Assembly: GCA_011391255.1 (NCBI GenBank)
Contig: JAABQV010000023.1
Span: 1-39,797, forward strand
DNA length: 39,797 bases
From: Dechloromonas sp.
GTDB lineage: Bacteria > Pseudomonadota > Gammaproteobacteria > Burkholderiales > Rhodocyclaceae
Direction: 5' to 3'
Notes under the pieces: model-generated
Seen by the model: only the letters and a program-made list of their open reading frames with translations
Database searches by the model: none
What the model was told of the DNA's origin: nothing
Made by a program: the position numbers and the translations under genes
Shown: positions 24,469 through 34,314 of the stretch, one piece after another
Layout: each line of letters opens with the position of its first letter
How positions within the stretch are numbered: the stretch's first letter is position 1

Positions 24469-24990
24469 TTAGATTGGACGGTTAGGATCCTGCTCAAGCG
24501 GCCGGTATTGTGGCAGTAGCAGAATGAAGGTGGCAGGAATCCAAAGCAGGGTGGCAATCAGCGGCCCGATGAAATAACTCCAGCCGGGAAAGTCGCCGCC
24601 GACCAATAGTCGCATGGCGAGCTGAACCGCCTGGCAGAGCAGCAGCAGCGGCAAAACCTGTAGTGCCTGTTGCAGCAGCGGAAACCACAAAATGCGGCGC
24701 GACAGAGAGGCGGTCAGGTACGCCAGCAGCACGTAAGCGAAACAATGCTGGCCGAGCACCGAACCGTCGGCAACATCCATCAGCAATCCAAGGACGAAGG
24801 CCCAGCCCATGCCGACGCGGCGGAATTCACGCACGCTCCAGAAGCAAAGTACCAACGCCACCCAGTCCGGTACTCCGGGCCAATGGGAGGTGGGCAGGAA
24901 GTTCAAGACCAGCGCGGCGATCATGGTAAAAAAGATAAACCAGGGTCGAACCGGTAGCAGAATTCGTGAAGAGGAGTGATTGGCTTGCAT
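24469..24990 (-). CDS. mreD: MreD rod-shape membrane protein
   Basis: MreD is an inner-membrane component of the elongasome. The 173-residue product has about five hydrophobic segments and the family features LPTSHWPGVPDWVALVLCFW and RRVGMGWAFVLGLLMDVADG, here read from residues 50 to 95. The ATG overlaps the mreC stop by one base (TGATG). It is followed closely by mrdA. MreD scaffolds MreC and PBP2-RodA; it has no known catalytic activity. Confidence 0.95.
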   Translation of the reverse strand: MQANHSSSRILLPVRPWFIFFTMIAALVLNFLPTSHWPGVPDWVALVLCFWSVREFRRVGMGWAFVLGLLMDVADGSVLGQHCFAYVLLAYLTASLSRRILWFPLLQQALQVLPLLLLCQAVQLAMRLLVGGDFPGWSYFIGPLIATLLWIPATFILLLPQYRPLEQDPNRPI

Positions 24991-25928
24991 CAGTTGGCCT
25001 TAGACGGGCGTTTGTTTTTCGGACGCAAGCCCTTGTCATTGCCGCCGTCACCACTCCGTGACTTGCTTTCCGGTGGCGCAGGCGGGAGCGCTTCGCGCGG
25101 ATTCAGCACCATTAGCTCGCCGAAGTTTTCGACGCCGGCAATCGGCGCACAGAAGATGCGGGCAAAAGAATAGGCGCTATCGCGTTCGATATTGACTACC
25201 CTGGCAACCGGAAAGCCGGGCAGATAAACGCTGTCAAGGCCCGAAGTGACAAGCACATCGCCGACCTGAACGTCAGCGTTGGCTGGCATGTAGCGCAATT
25301 CGAGCTGGCCGTTGCCGAGGCCGAAAACAACCGAGCGCTGGCCACTGCGAACGATCTGAACCGGTACTGCCTGATCCTTGTCTGTGATCAGCGTGATCTC
25401 GGCAGAGAAAGGAAAGACGCGGGTCACCTGGCCAACTACCCCGGCCTCATCGATCGCCGGTTGGCCGCCAACAATGCCGGATTGCTGACCTTTGTCGACG
25501 ATGACGCGACGTGAAAAAGGGTCGCGGGCGGTATAAAGAATCTGCGCCACCTGACCTTGCGCCTTTTCGCGCTCCTTGACCGAGAGCAATTTGCGCAGGC
25601 GCTCGTTTTCGCTCTCCATTTGCGCCAGGCGCTGCAAATCCGGGGCAGTGGTCAACTTGGCGTGCTTGAGCTCCTTGTTCTCGGCGTCGAGCGTCTGAAT
25701 GCCTCGCAGGTAATTGCCAGCATAATCAACCAGGCTACCGGGTGTTTGGGCAACGCGTTGTACCGGATCAACGAGTAATGAGATGCTTTGCCGGACGAGA
25801 TCGAGACTGTGCATGCGCAGGTCGACGACAAACAAAGCGACCGAAATGGCGATGTAAAAAGTCAGCAGGGCCAGCGGTGCTGGCCCTTGCTTGAAGAATG
25901 GCGGCGGAGCGTGGTCGATGCCGGCCAC
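24990..25928 (-). CDS. mreC: MreC rod-shape protein
   Basis: MreC is a bitopic, periplasmic scaffold that activates PBP2-RodA. The 312-residue protein has a short cytoplasmic start, a membrane segment at about 17-37, a coiled coil (about 75-110, with LAQMESENERLRKLLSVKER), and the two beta-barrel domains (IVDKGQQSGIVGGQPAIDE and PVARVVNIERD among their landmarks). A charged glycine/lysine-rich tail follows. It starts 27 bases after mreB on the same strand. Confidence 0.96.
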   Translation of the reverse strand: MAGIDHAPPPFFKQGPAPLALLTFYIAISVALFVVDLRMHSLDLVRQSISLLVDPVQRVAQTPGSLVDYAGNYLRGIQTLDAENKELKHAKLTTAPDLQRLAQMESENERLRKLLSVKEREKAQGQVAQILYTARDPFSRRVIVDKGQQSGIVGGQPAIDEAGVVGQVTRVFPFSAEITLITDKDQAVPVQIVRSGQRSVVFGLGNGQLELRYMPANADVQVGDVLVTSGLDSVYLPGFPVARVVNIERDSAYSFARIFCAPIAGVENFGELMVLNPREALPPAPPESKSRSGDGGNDKGLRPKNKRPSKAN

Positions 25929-25955
25929 GATGCTCTATTCCCTTTGTCTCAGAAA

Positions 25956-27063
<1,108 letters not shown>

Positions 27064-27065
<2 letters not shown>

Positions 27066-27094
27066 GGTTTTGTGCACCGCAATAAAACCTTTTT
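27064..27094 (+). terminator. Hairpin with T run in front of gatC
   Basis: An 8-base stem AAGGTTTT (27064-27071) and AAAACCTT (27084-27091) with a 12-base loop runs into TTTTT (27090-27094), only a few bases before the gatC start at 27102. The stem is AT-rich and weak, so it may be a leader attenuator, a structure affecting ribosome access, or chance. Confidence 0.35.
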
Positions 27095-27101
27095 GAGACC
27101 T

Positions 27102-27389
27102 ATGTCGCTAACTTTAGATCAGGTTCAACGCATTGCCCATCTGGCGCGTATCGAGGTGAGCGAGGCAGAAGCTCTGACCACCCAGAGCCACCTCAACGGG
27201 ATTTTTCAGTTGATTGAACAAATGCAGGCCGTTGATACGACAGGCGTAGAGCCGATGGCGCACGCTCAGGATTTGAGTCAGCGGCTGCGTGAAGATGTCG
27301 TCAGCGAGCCGGATCAGCGCTCTGCTTTTCAGGCAATCGCCCCCGAAATAGAAGCCGGTCTCTATCTCGTGCCGAAGGTGATCGAATGA
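27102..27389 (+). CDS. gatC: GatC subunit of Asp/Glu-tRNA amidotransferase
   Basis: GatC is the small subunit that holds GatA and GatB together in the enzyme converting Asp-tRNA(Asn) or Glu-tRNA(Gln) to the amide form. The 95-residue protein starts [19 protein letters not shown]. It carries the EIEVSE-like helix and [19 protein letters not shown], then RLREDVV near the end. An upstream start at 27072 is possible in frame, but the ATG at 27102 gives the family length. Its stop overlaps gatA (ATGA). Confidence 0.95.
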   Translation: MSLTLDQVQRIAHLARIEVSEAEALTTQSHLNGIFQLIEQMQAVDTTGVEPMAHAQDLSQRLREDVVSEPDQRSAFQAIAPEIEAGLYLVPKVIE

Positions 27390-28843
27390 TCAACGCCAGC
27401 CTCAAACAATTATCGCAGGCGCTGGCCGCCAAACAAATTTCCAGCCTTGAGCTGACGCAACTGTTTCTCGACCGCATCAATCGCCTCAATCCGACGCTGA
27501 ATGCCTTTGTTACGGTCGACGCCGAAAAGAGCCTTAATTCTGCACGTGCTGCCGATGCTCGGATTGCCGCCGGTAATGCAGGTTTGCTGACCGGCATCCC
27601 GATTGCCCAGAAAGACATCTTTTGCGCCGAAGGCTGGCTGACCACCTGCGGCTCGAAAATGCTCTCCAATTTCGTTTCACCTTACGACGCAACGGTGATT
27701 CGCAAGATGGAAACTGACGCTGGCCTGGTTTCATTGGGCAAGACGAACATGGATGAATTCGCCATGGGTTCGTCGAATGAAACCTCGTTTTTCGGCCCGG
27801 TGCGTAATCCGTGGGACATTGAGCGCGTCCCTGGCGGCTCTTCCGGCGGCTCGGCGGCAGCTGTTGCGGCGCGTTTGGCGCCGGCAGCGACCGGTACCGA
27901 TACCGGTGGCTCGATCCGCCAGCCGGCGGCGCTTTGCAACTTGACCGGCCTCAAGCCGACTTACGGCGTGGTGTCGCGCTACGGCATGATTGCCTTCGCC
28001 TCCTCGCTCGATCAGGCCGGCCCGATGGCGGCGAGCGCTGAAGATTGCGCGCTACTGCTCAATAGCATGGCGGGCTTTGACGAGCGCGATTCAACCTCGC
28101 TGGAGCGCCCGCTTGAAGATTACGCCCGGGATCTGGAGAAACCGCTCAATGGCCTGCGTGTCGGCCTGCCGAAAGAGTTTTTTGGCGATGGCTGCGATGC
28201 CGAAGTAATGGCCGCCGTGCGTGCTGCGATTGGCGAATACGAAAAACTCGGGGCGACGATGGTTGAGGTCTCGCTGCCAAACTCGCACCTCTCGGTGCCT
28301 GCTTATTATGTTATCGCGCCGGCTGAAGCCAGTTCCAACTTGTCGCGCTTTGATGGCGTGCGTTACGGCTTCCGTGCCGAAAACTACGGCAATCTCGACG
28401 ACATGTACATGAAGAGCCGTGCCCAGGGCTTCGGCGCCGAGGTCAAGCGACGCATCATGATCGGTGCCTATGTGCTGTCGCACGGCTATTACGACGCCTA
28501 TTACCTGCAGGCGCAGCGGATTCGCCGGCTGATCGCCAATGACTTTGTCGAGGCGTTCAAGACTTGCGACATGATCATCGGGCCAACTTCGCCATCGACG
28601 GCTTTCAAGCTCGGTGAAAAGGCCGCTGATCCGGTACAAATGTACTTGTCGGATATCTACACCATCGCCGTCAACTTGGCTGGTTTGCCCGGCATGTCGG
28701 TGCCTTGCGGTTTTGCCGGCGGCCTGCCGGTGGGCTTGCAGTTGATCGGCAATTATTTTGCCGAGGCGCAATTACTCAATGTCGCGCACAAATATCAGCA
28801 GGCGACCGATTGGCACCAGCAGCGGCCGGCAGGTCTCGATTAA
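27386..28843 (+). CDS. gatA: GatA subunit of Asp/Glu-tRNA amidotransferase
   Basis: GatA is the amidase subunit that releases ammonia from glutamine. The 485-residue protein belongs to the amidase signature family and shows the Ser-cisSer-Lys triad: Lys76 in IAQKDIF, Ser152 in [12 protein letters not shown] and nucleophile Ser176 in [10 protein letters not shown]. Length is typical. The gene starts four bases inside gatC and is followed after two bases by a small lipoprotein gene rather than directly by gatB. The ammonia is channelled to GatB. The genome probably relies on tRNA-dependent amidation for Gln and/or Asn, which is inferred from the gene's presence. Confidence 0.97.
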   Translation: MINASLKQLSQALAAKQISSLELTQLFLDRINRLNPTLNAFVTVDAEKSLNSARAADARIAAGNAGLLTGIPIAQKDIFCAEGWLTTCGSKMLSNFVSPYDATVIRKMETDAGLVSLGKTNMDEFAMGSSNETSFFGPVRNPWDIERVPGGSSGGSAAAVAARLAPAATGTDTGGSIRQPAALCNLTGLKPTYGVVSRYGMIAFASSLDQAGPMAASAEDCALLLNSMAGFDERDSTSLERPLEDYARDLEKPLNGLRVGLPKEFFGDGCDAEVMAAVRAAIGEYEKLGATMVEVSLPNSHLSVPAYYVIAPAEASSNLSRFDGVRYGFRAENYGNLDDMYMKSRAQGFGAEVKRRIMIGAYVLSHGYYDAYYLQAQRIRRLIANDFVEAFKTCDMIIGPTSPSTAFKLGEKAADPVQMYLSDIYTIAVNLAGLPGMSVPCGFAGGLPVGLQLIGNYFAEAQLLNVAHKYQQATDWHQQRPAGLD

Positions 28844-28845
28844 GG

Positions 28846-29367
28846 ATGCGACTTGCTTGGGCGTTGGTCGCGATCTCGTTTTTGGCTGCCTGTGCCGAGG
28901 TCGAGAAAGTTCCTGAGCCGGAGGTAAAGGTTGAAGAAGTGCCAGTCGCACCTGCTTCACCGAAATTCAAGTCGGATACCCTGAAATATCTGTCAAAACG
29001 CATGATCAAGCCGCAGCCAACCCGCCCGCTGAACGTGCGCTCGAAGTGCTCGCACCGCGATGCCATCGGCACAACCACCAAGCTGGATTTGTTGGTCAAG
29101 GAGGCGGTGGTCAACACCTTCTCTGCGCAGGTGACGATGAAGGGTTACGGCACTTGCAGCTTTGACCTGAAGAATTTCGAGCAGTCTGAAAAGCTGCCGC
29201 AAGCCCTGCTCAAGCACAAGAGCGAAGCCGGCTGCACGGTGCGCATGTGGGAGCAGGGGCCCAAAGTAACGATTGCTTTCAATAGTTGTCCCAAGTCCTG
29301 CGAAGGCGATGCTTTCAGCTATCTCTGGCCGATCATGCTGGAAGCCAAATCGGGACGTTGTTTCTGA
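28846..29367 (+). CDS. Putative lipoprotein between gatA and gatB
   Basis: A 173-residue predicted lipoprotein. A hydrophobic start (MRLAWALVAISFLAACAEV) ends in a lipobox LAAC at about Cys17. A short proline/valine/glutamate linker (VPEPEVKVEEVPVAPAS) leads to a domain with several cysteines (KCSH, GTCSFDL, GCTVRMWE, SCPKSCEG, GRCF) that could form disulfides in the periplasm. I do not recognise the family. The ATG lies two bases after the gatA stop, and gatB starts 12 bases after this gene, so it is expressed with gatCAB. No link to tRNA amidation is evident; the placement may be accidental. Confidence 0.8.
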   Translation: MRLAWALVAISFLAACAEVEKVPEPEVKVEEVPVAPASPKFKSDTLKYLSKRMIKPQPTRPLNVRSKCSHRDAIGTTTKLDLLVKEAVVNTFSAQVTMKGYGTCSFDLKNFEQSEKLPQALLKHKSEAGCTVRMWEQGPKVTIAFNSCPKSCEGDAFSYLWPIMLEAKSGRCF

Positions 29368-29379
29368 ACGGATGAAATT

Positions 29380-30834
29380 ATGAATCAGTGGGAAGTGGTT
29401 ATCGGTATCGAAACGCACGCGCAACTGGCGTCAGTCTCGAAGATTTTCTCCGGTGCATCGACGGCTTTTGGCGCCGCGCCGAATACCCAGGCTTGCGCGG
29501 TCGACCTCGCTTTGCCCGGCGTTTTGCCGGTGCTGAATAAAAAGGCGGTTGAGTGTGCGATCCGCTTCGGACTCGCGATTGGCGCTGAAGTCGCCAAAAA
29601 ATCGGTTTTTGCGCGAAAAAACTACTTCTATCCCGATTTGCCCAAGGGCTACCAGATCAGCCAGATGGATCTGCCGGTGGTTGTCGGCGGTGAGATTCCT
29701 GTCGTCGTTGGGCAGGGCGACAAGGCTTACGAGAAAGTCGTCCATCTGACCCGTGCTCATCTGGAAGAAGACGCCGGCAAATCTTTGCATGAAGATTTTC
29801 ATGGCAAGTCGGGCATTGACCTCAACCGCGCCGGCACGCCGCTACTGGAAATCGTTACCGAGCCGGACATGCGCTCGTCTGATGAAGCGGTGGCTTACGC
29901 CAAATCCCTGCATGCGCTGGTGCGCTGGATCGGTATTTGCGATGGCAATATGCAGGAGGGCTCCTTCCGTTGCGATGCCAACGTGTCAGTTCGCCCCAAG
30001 GGGCAGGTGGCGCTTGGTACGCGGCGCGAGATCAAGAATCTCAACTCGTTCCGCTTCCTGAAGGAAGCGATTGATTTCGAAATCCAGTGGCAGATCAACG
30101 AAATCGAAGAAGGCCGCAAGATTCAGCAGGCAACCGTGCTGTTCGATCCCGATAAAAGCGAAACCCGCGTCATGCGAACCAAGGAAGACGCGCATGATTA
30201 CCGCTATTTCCCCGATCCTGACCTTTTGCCGCTGATTGTTTCTGACGAATGGCTGGCGCGCGTCAAAGCTGAGTTGCCCGAGTTACCGACCCAGAAGCGT
30301 GCGCGATTCATCAACGAACTGGCGCTCTCGGCTTACGATGCAACGACACTCACGGCAACGCAAGAAATGGCCGCCTATTTCGAGTCGACCGTAACAATTG
30401 CCGGAAAAGCCAACGCCAAGCCATGCGCCAACTGGGTGATGGGCGATCTCGCCGGACGTCTCGGAAAAGAAGGCAAGGAACTCACCGATTCGCCGGTTTC
30501 AGCCGCCCAGCTGGCCGGTCTGATCATCCGCATTGCTGATAACACGATCTCCAACAACATTGCCAAAAAGGTCTTTGAGGCACTGTGGAACGGCGAGGCG
30601 GCTTCGGCTGATCAGATCATCGAACAGCAAGGTTTGAAGCAGATTACCGATAGTGGTGCCATCGAATCATTGGTGGATGAGGTGCTGGCAGCAAATCCGG
30701 GTAATGTTGCCGAATTCCGGGCGGGCAAGGAAAAGGCCTTCAATGCGCTGGTCGGTCAGGTGATGAAAGCCGCCAAGGGCAAGGCAAATCCGCAACAGGT
30801 CAATGATTTGCTGCGCCAGAAACTGGCGTCCTGA
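29380..30834 (+). CDS. gatB: GatB subunit of Asp/Glu-tRNA amidotransferase
   Basis: GatB phosphorylates the mischarged aminoacyl-tRNA and couples it to the ammonia from GatA. The 484-residue protein begins [20 protein letters not shown], with the [14 protein letters not shown] and [18 protein letters not shown] blocks, [16 protein letters not shown] and the C-terminal tRNA-binding YqeY-like tail ([19 protein letters not shown] and [16 protein letters not shown]). All family blocks are intact. It is the last gene of the unit and ends head-to-head with the DUF4124 gene, with no spacer. Confidence 0.97.
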   Translation: MNQWEVVIGIETHAQLASVSKIFSGASTAFGAAPNTQACAVDLALPGVLPVLNKKAVECAIRFGLAIGAEVAKKSVFARKNYFYPDLPKGYQISQMDLPVVVGGEIPVVVGQGDKAYEKVVHLTRAHLEEDAGKSLHEDFHGKSGIDLNRAGTPLLEIVTEPDMRSSDEAVAYAKSLHALVRWIGICDGNMQEGSFRCDANVSVRPKGQVALGTRREIKNLNSFRFLKEAIDFEIQWQINEIEEGRKIQQATVLFDPDKSETRVMRTKEDAHDYRYFPDPDLLPLIVSDEWLARVKAELPELPTQKRARFINELALSAYDATTLTATQEMAAYFESTVTIAGKANAKPCANWVMGDLAGRLGKEGKELTDSPVSAAQLAGLIIRIADNTISNNIAKKVFEALWNGEAASADQIIEQQGLKQITDSGAIESLVDEVLAANPGNVAEFRAGKEKAFNALVGQVMKAAKGKANPQQVNDLLRQKLAS

Positions 30835-31455
30835 TCAGCGGGTATTCGGCTTCTTTATGATTTCCAGATAACGTTTGCGGTCGCTATCGTATTTGGCTTT
30901 CACAGTTTGGTAGTCGCGCCGTTTGATCTCGCGCGTCTCTTCCAGCAACTTGATGTTGTAGTCCGCCTCGCGCAGCCCTTTGCTGATTTCGGCTGGCATG
31001 CTGCCCTTTTTGTAGAACTCGGACTCGCGCTCAAATTTCTTGCGCTGTTCCTTGATGACATCAATCTGCGCGTTGGCGGTATCAATTGCCCGCTGCAAGT
31101 CGGTTTCCGCTTGTTGTTGTGAAACATCAATGTCCTTGACGCTGCTATAAGTGTCTAGCAAGGCCTGATCCTTGCGCCGCTGTTCACGGGCGAGCGCATC
31201 CTGCTCCTGACGTTGCTTTTCAAGTAGCGCGGCTTCAGCTTTTTGTTCCGGCGTCAGCGGCGCGCTGACGTCCTTGATCACGTTTCCTGCGCCATCGATG
31301 ATCCGGTAAGCCTTGCCGCGACAAACATCCGGCAGGGTATCACCGCAAGTGCGTCGCCCGTTGGCATCCGGGCAGCAGTAAAAAGTACCCGCTGCCTGCG
31401 CCGAAAAGGCCGCCAGCATGAGGCAAAACGCTATAAGTCGTTTAGCTAGCAACAC
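30835..31455 (-). CDS. DUF4124-type exported coiled-coil protein
   Basis: A 206-residue exported protein. The N-terminal signal peptide (about 1-22, ending FSAQA-AG) leads to a short DUF4124-like segment with cysteines ([20 protein letters not shown]) and a long charged helical part (about 65-200, many Lys, Glu, Arg and Gln) that looks like a coiled coil. Its function is unknown. The start is TTG at 31455, inside the end of pyrE by 14 bases; the internal ATG at 31419 would remove most of the signal peptide. It therefore probably forms a unit with pyrE. Confidence 0.8.
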   Translation of the reverse strand: MLLAKRLIAFCLMLAAFSAQAAGTFYCCPDANGRRTCGDTLPDVCRGKAYRIIDGAGNVIKDVSAPLTPEQKAEAALLEKQRQEQDALAREQRRKDQALLDTYSSVKDIDVSQQQAETDLQRAIDTANAQIDVIKEQRKKFERESEFYKKGSMPAEISKGLREADYNIKLLEETREIKRRDYQTVKAKYDSDRKRYLEIIKKPNTR

Positions 31456-32083
31456 CGTATTTCGTCCGGTAAGCCGCCACGGCGGCGCGATGGGCGGCGA
31501 ACTCCGGGTGATGTTCGATGAAAGCCATCAAATCACCGAGGCCGGCTACCGCAATGACCGGGATGTTGTAGTCGCGCTGTACTTCCTGAACAGCAGACAA
31601 ATCGCCGAGGCCGCGCTCCTGGCGATCCAGAGCAATCAGCACGCCAGCGGGTGTGGCGCCAGCGGCGCGAATCAACTCGACAGATTCACGTACCGAAGTG
31701 CCGGCGGAAATGACGTCATCAACGATCAGGACGCGACCGCTGAGTGGGGCGCCGACGATGCTGCCGCCTTCGCCGTGATCCTTGGCTTCCTTGCGGTTAT
31801 AGGCAAACGGGAAATTCTGGCCGCGCTGGGCAAGAGCAATGGCAATTGCCGCGACCAGCGGAATGCCCTTGTAGGCGGGGCCGAAAAGCATGTCGAAAGG
31901 GACGCTGCCGGCCTCGGTGGCTTTGGCGTAAAATTCTGCCAGACGGCTGAGTGAATCGCCGTCGTTGAATAAACCGGCATTGAAAAAGTAAGGCGACAAG
32001 CGCCCTGCCTTGGTGGTGAACTCGCCAAAGCGCAAAACCTTGCAGCCCAGTGCGAATTCGATAAAGTCCTGACGAAAGTCCAT
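31442..32083 (-). CDS. pyrE: Orotate phosphoribosyltransferase
   Basis: PyrE makes orotidine 5'-monophosphate from orotate and PRPP in pyrimidine synthesis. The 213-residue product has [19 protein letters not shown], the Lys/Glu block [14 protein letters not shown] and the PRPP-binding loop [16 protein letters not shown]. The ATG at 32083 with GGGGAAAA upstream gives the E. coli-like length; a longer frame to 32131 crosses the divergent exonuclease gene's start. No attenuator-like structure was seen in the short gap. Confidence 0.96.
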   Translation of the reverse strand: MDFRQDFIEFALGCKVLRFGEFTTKAGRLSPYFFNAGLFNDGDSLSRLAEFYAKATEAGSVPFDMLFGPAYKGIPLVAAIAIALAQRGQNFPFAYNRKEAKDHGEGGSIVGAPLSGRVLIVDDVISAGTSVRESVELIRAAGATPAGVLIALDRQERGLGDLSAVQEVQRDYNIPVIAVAGLGDLMAFIEHHPEFAAHRAAVAAYRTKYGVAS

Positions 32084-32130
32084 TTTTCCCCAATTGCAAA
32101 GCCCGCCAGATGGCGGAGGAAACGCTCCCA

Positions 32131-32916
32131 ATGTTACGCATCATCTCACTGAATCTCAATGGCATCCGCTCAGCGTGGAGCAAAAATGTTCTGCCCTGGG
32201 CGATCTCGCAGCAGGCCGATGTCTTTGCCTTGCAGGAACTCAAGGCGCAACTGCCTGATCTGTCTGCCGAGATGCTGGCGCCGGCCGGCATGCACGCGGT
32301 TTACCATGCGGCAGAAAAGAAGGGTTACAGCGGGGTCGGGCTGTGGAGCCGGGAAAAGCCGCAAATGGTCGTGGAAGGTTTTGACGGTGCCGAGTTTGAC
32401 GCCGAAGGCCGCTACATCCGGGCTGACTTTGGTAACTTGTCGGTGATCTCGCTGTATTTCCCCTCGGGTTCTTCATCGCCGGAGCGCCAGGAGGCAAAGT
32501 TCCGTTTTCTCGAAGTGTTTTTCCCGAAAATGCATGCTTTACAGGCTGAGGGTCGCGAGATAGTTCTCTGCGGCGACTGGAATATCGCCCACCAGCCGGC
32601 TGATTTAAAAAACTGGAAATCGAACCAGAAAAACTCCGGCTTTCTGCCTGAAGAGCGGGCGTGGCTGAGCCGGGTATTTGACGAACTTGGCTGGGTCGAT
32701 GTCTATCGCCGCCTGCATCCAGAGGCAACCGAGGCTTGTTATACATGGTGGAGCAATCGCGGGCAGGCGTGGGCCAAGAATGTCGGCTGGCGTATCGATT
32801 ATCAGATAGCAACGCCAGGTATCGCTGCTGCGGCGGTTGCGGCCAGCGTTTATAAAGCTGAGCGCTTTTCCGATCATGCGCCATTGATCATTGATTACGA
32901 TTGGCCGGTCGTCTGA
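32131..32916 (+). CDS. xth: Exonuclease III family AP endonuclease
   Basis: A 261-residue AP endonuclease/exonuclease III that cuts abasic sites in base-excision repair. Visible catalytic residues: [10 protein letters not shown] with Asn near the start, the glutamate in [17 protein letters not shown] with Asp and Asn, and the C-terminal FSDHAPLI His. [19 protein letters not shown] is typical of the ExoA-like branch. The ATG at 32131 with GGAGG 11 bases ahead is chosen over an ATG at 32110 that has no ribosome site. It is divergent from pyrE, with under 50 bases between the starts. Confidence 0.95.
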   Translation: MLRIISLNLNGIRSAWSKNVLPWAISQQADVFALQELKAQLPDLSAEMLAPAGMHAVYHAAEKKGYSGVGLWSREKPQMVVEGFDGAEFDAEGRYIRADFGNLSVISLYFPSGSSSPERQEAKFRFLEVFFPKMHALQAEGREIVLCGDWNIAHQPADLKNWKSNQKNSGFLPEERAWLSRVFDELGWVDVYRRLHPEATEACYTWWSNRGQAWAKNVGWRIDYQIATPGIAAAAVAASVYKAERFSDHAPLIIDYDWPVV

Positions 32917-32987
32917 TACGGATTGATTTCGTAACGCGGACGGGCTAACCTGTGCCTTTCGCATAACTGTTCTCTGAGAGGTTAAAT

Positions 32988-33302
32988 ATGTCTGATGAAG
33001 CGGCTGTTGCCAACAAACAAAAACTGGTTTCCGACCTGAAGGTTGTTATCTCCGATACCGAAGAGTTGTTGCGTGCCACGGCGGGTTCTGCTGGCGACAA
33101 GGTCGGTGAGCTGCGCGAGCGTATCGGCCTGCGTCTGCGTGATGCCAAAGAACGCCTGATCGATCTGGAGGTTGCCGTGGTTGACAAGACCAAGGCTGCA
33201 GCCCGTGCCACCGACGATTTCGTCCACGAAGAGCCATGGAAAGCCGTAGGCGTTGCTGCTGCACTGGGTCTCGCACTCGGTGTGCTGATCGGCCGTCGCT
33301 AA
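32988..33302 (+). CDS. YqjD/ElaB-like DUF883 protein
   Basis: A 104-residue protein of the DUF883 (YqjD/ElaB) type. A long amphipathic, charged helical region (about 10-80) is followed by a C-terminal membrane segment (VGVAAALGLALGVLIG, about 85-101) and a terminal RR. In E. coli such inner-membrane proteins bind stationary-phase ribosomes. GAGAGG lies before the ATG. It is the first gene of a four-gene cassette, three bases before the YqjE-like gene. In E. coli the orthologous yqjD-yqjE-yqjK set is RpoS-dependent; here that is only an analogy. Confidence 0.93.
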   Translation: MSDEAAVANKQKLVSDLKVVISDTEELLRATAGSAGDKVGELRERIGLRLRDAKERLIDLEVAVVDKTKAAARATDDFVHEEPWKAVGVAAALGLALGVLIGRR

Positions 33303-33305
33303 TCA

Positions 33306-33713
33306 ATGACGGTTGAGACCGGCAGCGAAGGTGGTCGCGAAGGCCTCTTCGTTTCCCTCAAAAATCTCCTCGCGACGACCATCGCGATTGGCAAAACGCG
33401 CGCCGAACTTCTCGTCACCGAAATCGAGGAAGAGAAATATCGCCTGATGTCCCTCTGGGGCAAGGCGATTGGCGCTGCGTTGCTACTCACCATCGGCCTG
33501 ATCATGGCAGTGTTGTGCATTGCTTTCATGTTCTGGGAACAGCGGGTGATTGTTTTTGGCGTGTTTGCGGCGCTCTTCATCGTGGGCGGATTGTGGCTGG
33601 TGGCTTCCTTGAGGCGCCAGGCTGCGCAGCCGAGCAAGCTGTTCCGTGCCAGTTTGTCTGAACTGGAAGAAGACATGGTGCAACTGCGTCGACGCGGCTC
33701 CCGCCAAGTATGA
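33306..33713 (+). CDS. YqjE-like (phage holin superfamily III) membrane protein
   Basis: A 135-residue inner-membrane protein with two membrane segments (about 55-80 and 85-105) and a charged N-terminal part (KTRAELLVTEIEEEKYRLMS). This fits the YqjE/holin-superfamily III family. Despite the label there is no sign that it lyses cells; the members usually accompany YqjD. It overlaps the following gene by four bases (ATGA). Confidence 0.9.
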   Translation: MTVETGSEGGREGLFVSLKNLLATTIAIGKTRAELLVTEIEEEKYRLMSLWGKAIGAALLLTIGLIMAVLCIAFMFWEQRVIVFGVFAALFIVGGLWLVASLRRQAAQPSKLFRASLSELEEDMVQLRRRGSRQV

Positions 33714-34003
33714 ATTCCCGTCTGCTTAAATTGGCGACCCGTCACGGTGCGCTCCAGGCTCGCATTGATGCCCAGCGCTTGCGTCTGGCGGATCACGCCG
33801 CACCGCTCGAAAGAGCCTTGGCGAACGGCGACCGGGTGCTCGATTGGGTGGATTGGCTGAAGCACCATCCGGCGGTTGTTGGTGCCGGTGTCGCGGCCCT
33901 TGTCGTGGCCAAGCCAAAAAGGGCGTGGCGTTGGGCTTCGCGCGGGCTGTTTGTTTGGCGCGGTTGGCAAGGTATCAAAAAATCCCTGGCAAAAGTCGGT
34001 TGA
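33710..34003 (+). CDS. YqjK-like small protein
   Basis: A 97-residue basic protein with a helical N-terminal part (MNSRLLKLATRHGALQARID) and a weakly hydrophobic segment around 55-70 (HPAVVGAGVAALVVAKPKRA). Its place after the YqjE-like gene, with an ATGA overlap, and its size match the YqjK family. Function is unknown. Similarity is judged by position and composition more than by motif, so the family call is moderate. Confidence 0.75.
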   Translation: MNSRLLKLATRHGALQARIDAQRLRLADHAAPLERALANGDRVLDWVDWLKHHPAVVGAGVAALVVAKPKRAWRWASRGLFVWRGWQGIKKSLAKVG

Positions 34004-34005
34004 CC

Positions 34006-34314
34006 GTGACGGAACTTCAGTCAGGCGCCGGGCGTCTTCCCGGTTGGTGGCAGCAACTTGTCTTTTCGCAGCGGCGGGAGGTCTGTCGCATTTTGCGCGA
34101 ACTTGCGTCGGCACGCGGCATCATGCCTTTGCTGATGAAGGCACGAAATGGCAACCAGTGGACGCCAGCCGAGAAAGAAGAAATTCTCGGCCATCTGCGC
34201 AACATGGCCCATCTCTCGCCCTATCTGATCGGTCTGATGTTGCCCGGCTCAATATTATTGCTGCCGGCTTACGCCTGGTGGCTGGATCGCCGGCGCCTCA
34301 GGCGAGGCGAGTAG
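34006..34314 (+). CDS. Small unknown protein, possibly LETM1-like
   Basis: A 102-residue protein from a GTG start two bases after the YqjK-like stop; the longer frame that reads into 33844 is an antisense-free extension through that gene and is not used. It has a helical body and a C-terminal hydrophobic stretch (YLIGLMLPGSILLLPAYAWW) followed by DRRRLRRGE. The LPGS-LLLPAYAWW pattern is reminiscent of LETM1-domain proteins, but this is weak and no catalytic or binding residue is evident. It ends 17 bases inside the convergent ampG gene. Confidence 0.6.
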   Translation: MTELQSGAGRLPGWWQQLVFSQRREVCRILRELASARGIMPLLMKARNGNQWTPAEKEEILGHLRNMAHLSPYLIGLMLPGSILLLPAYAWWLDRRRLRRGE

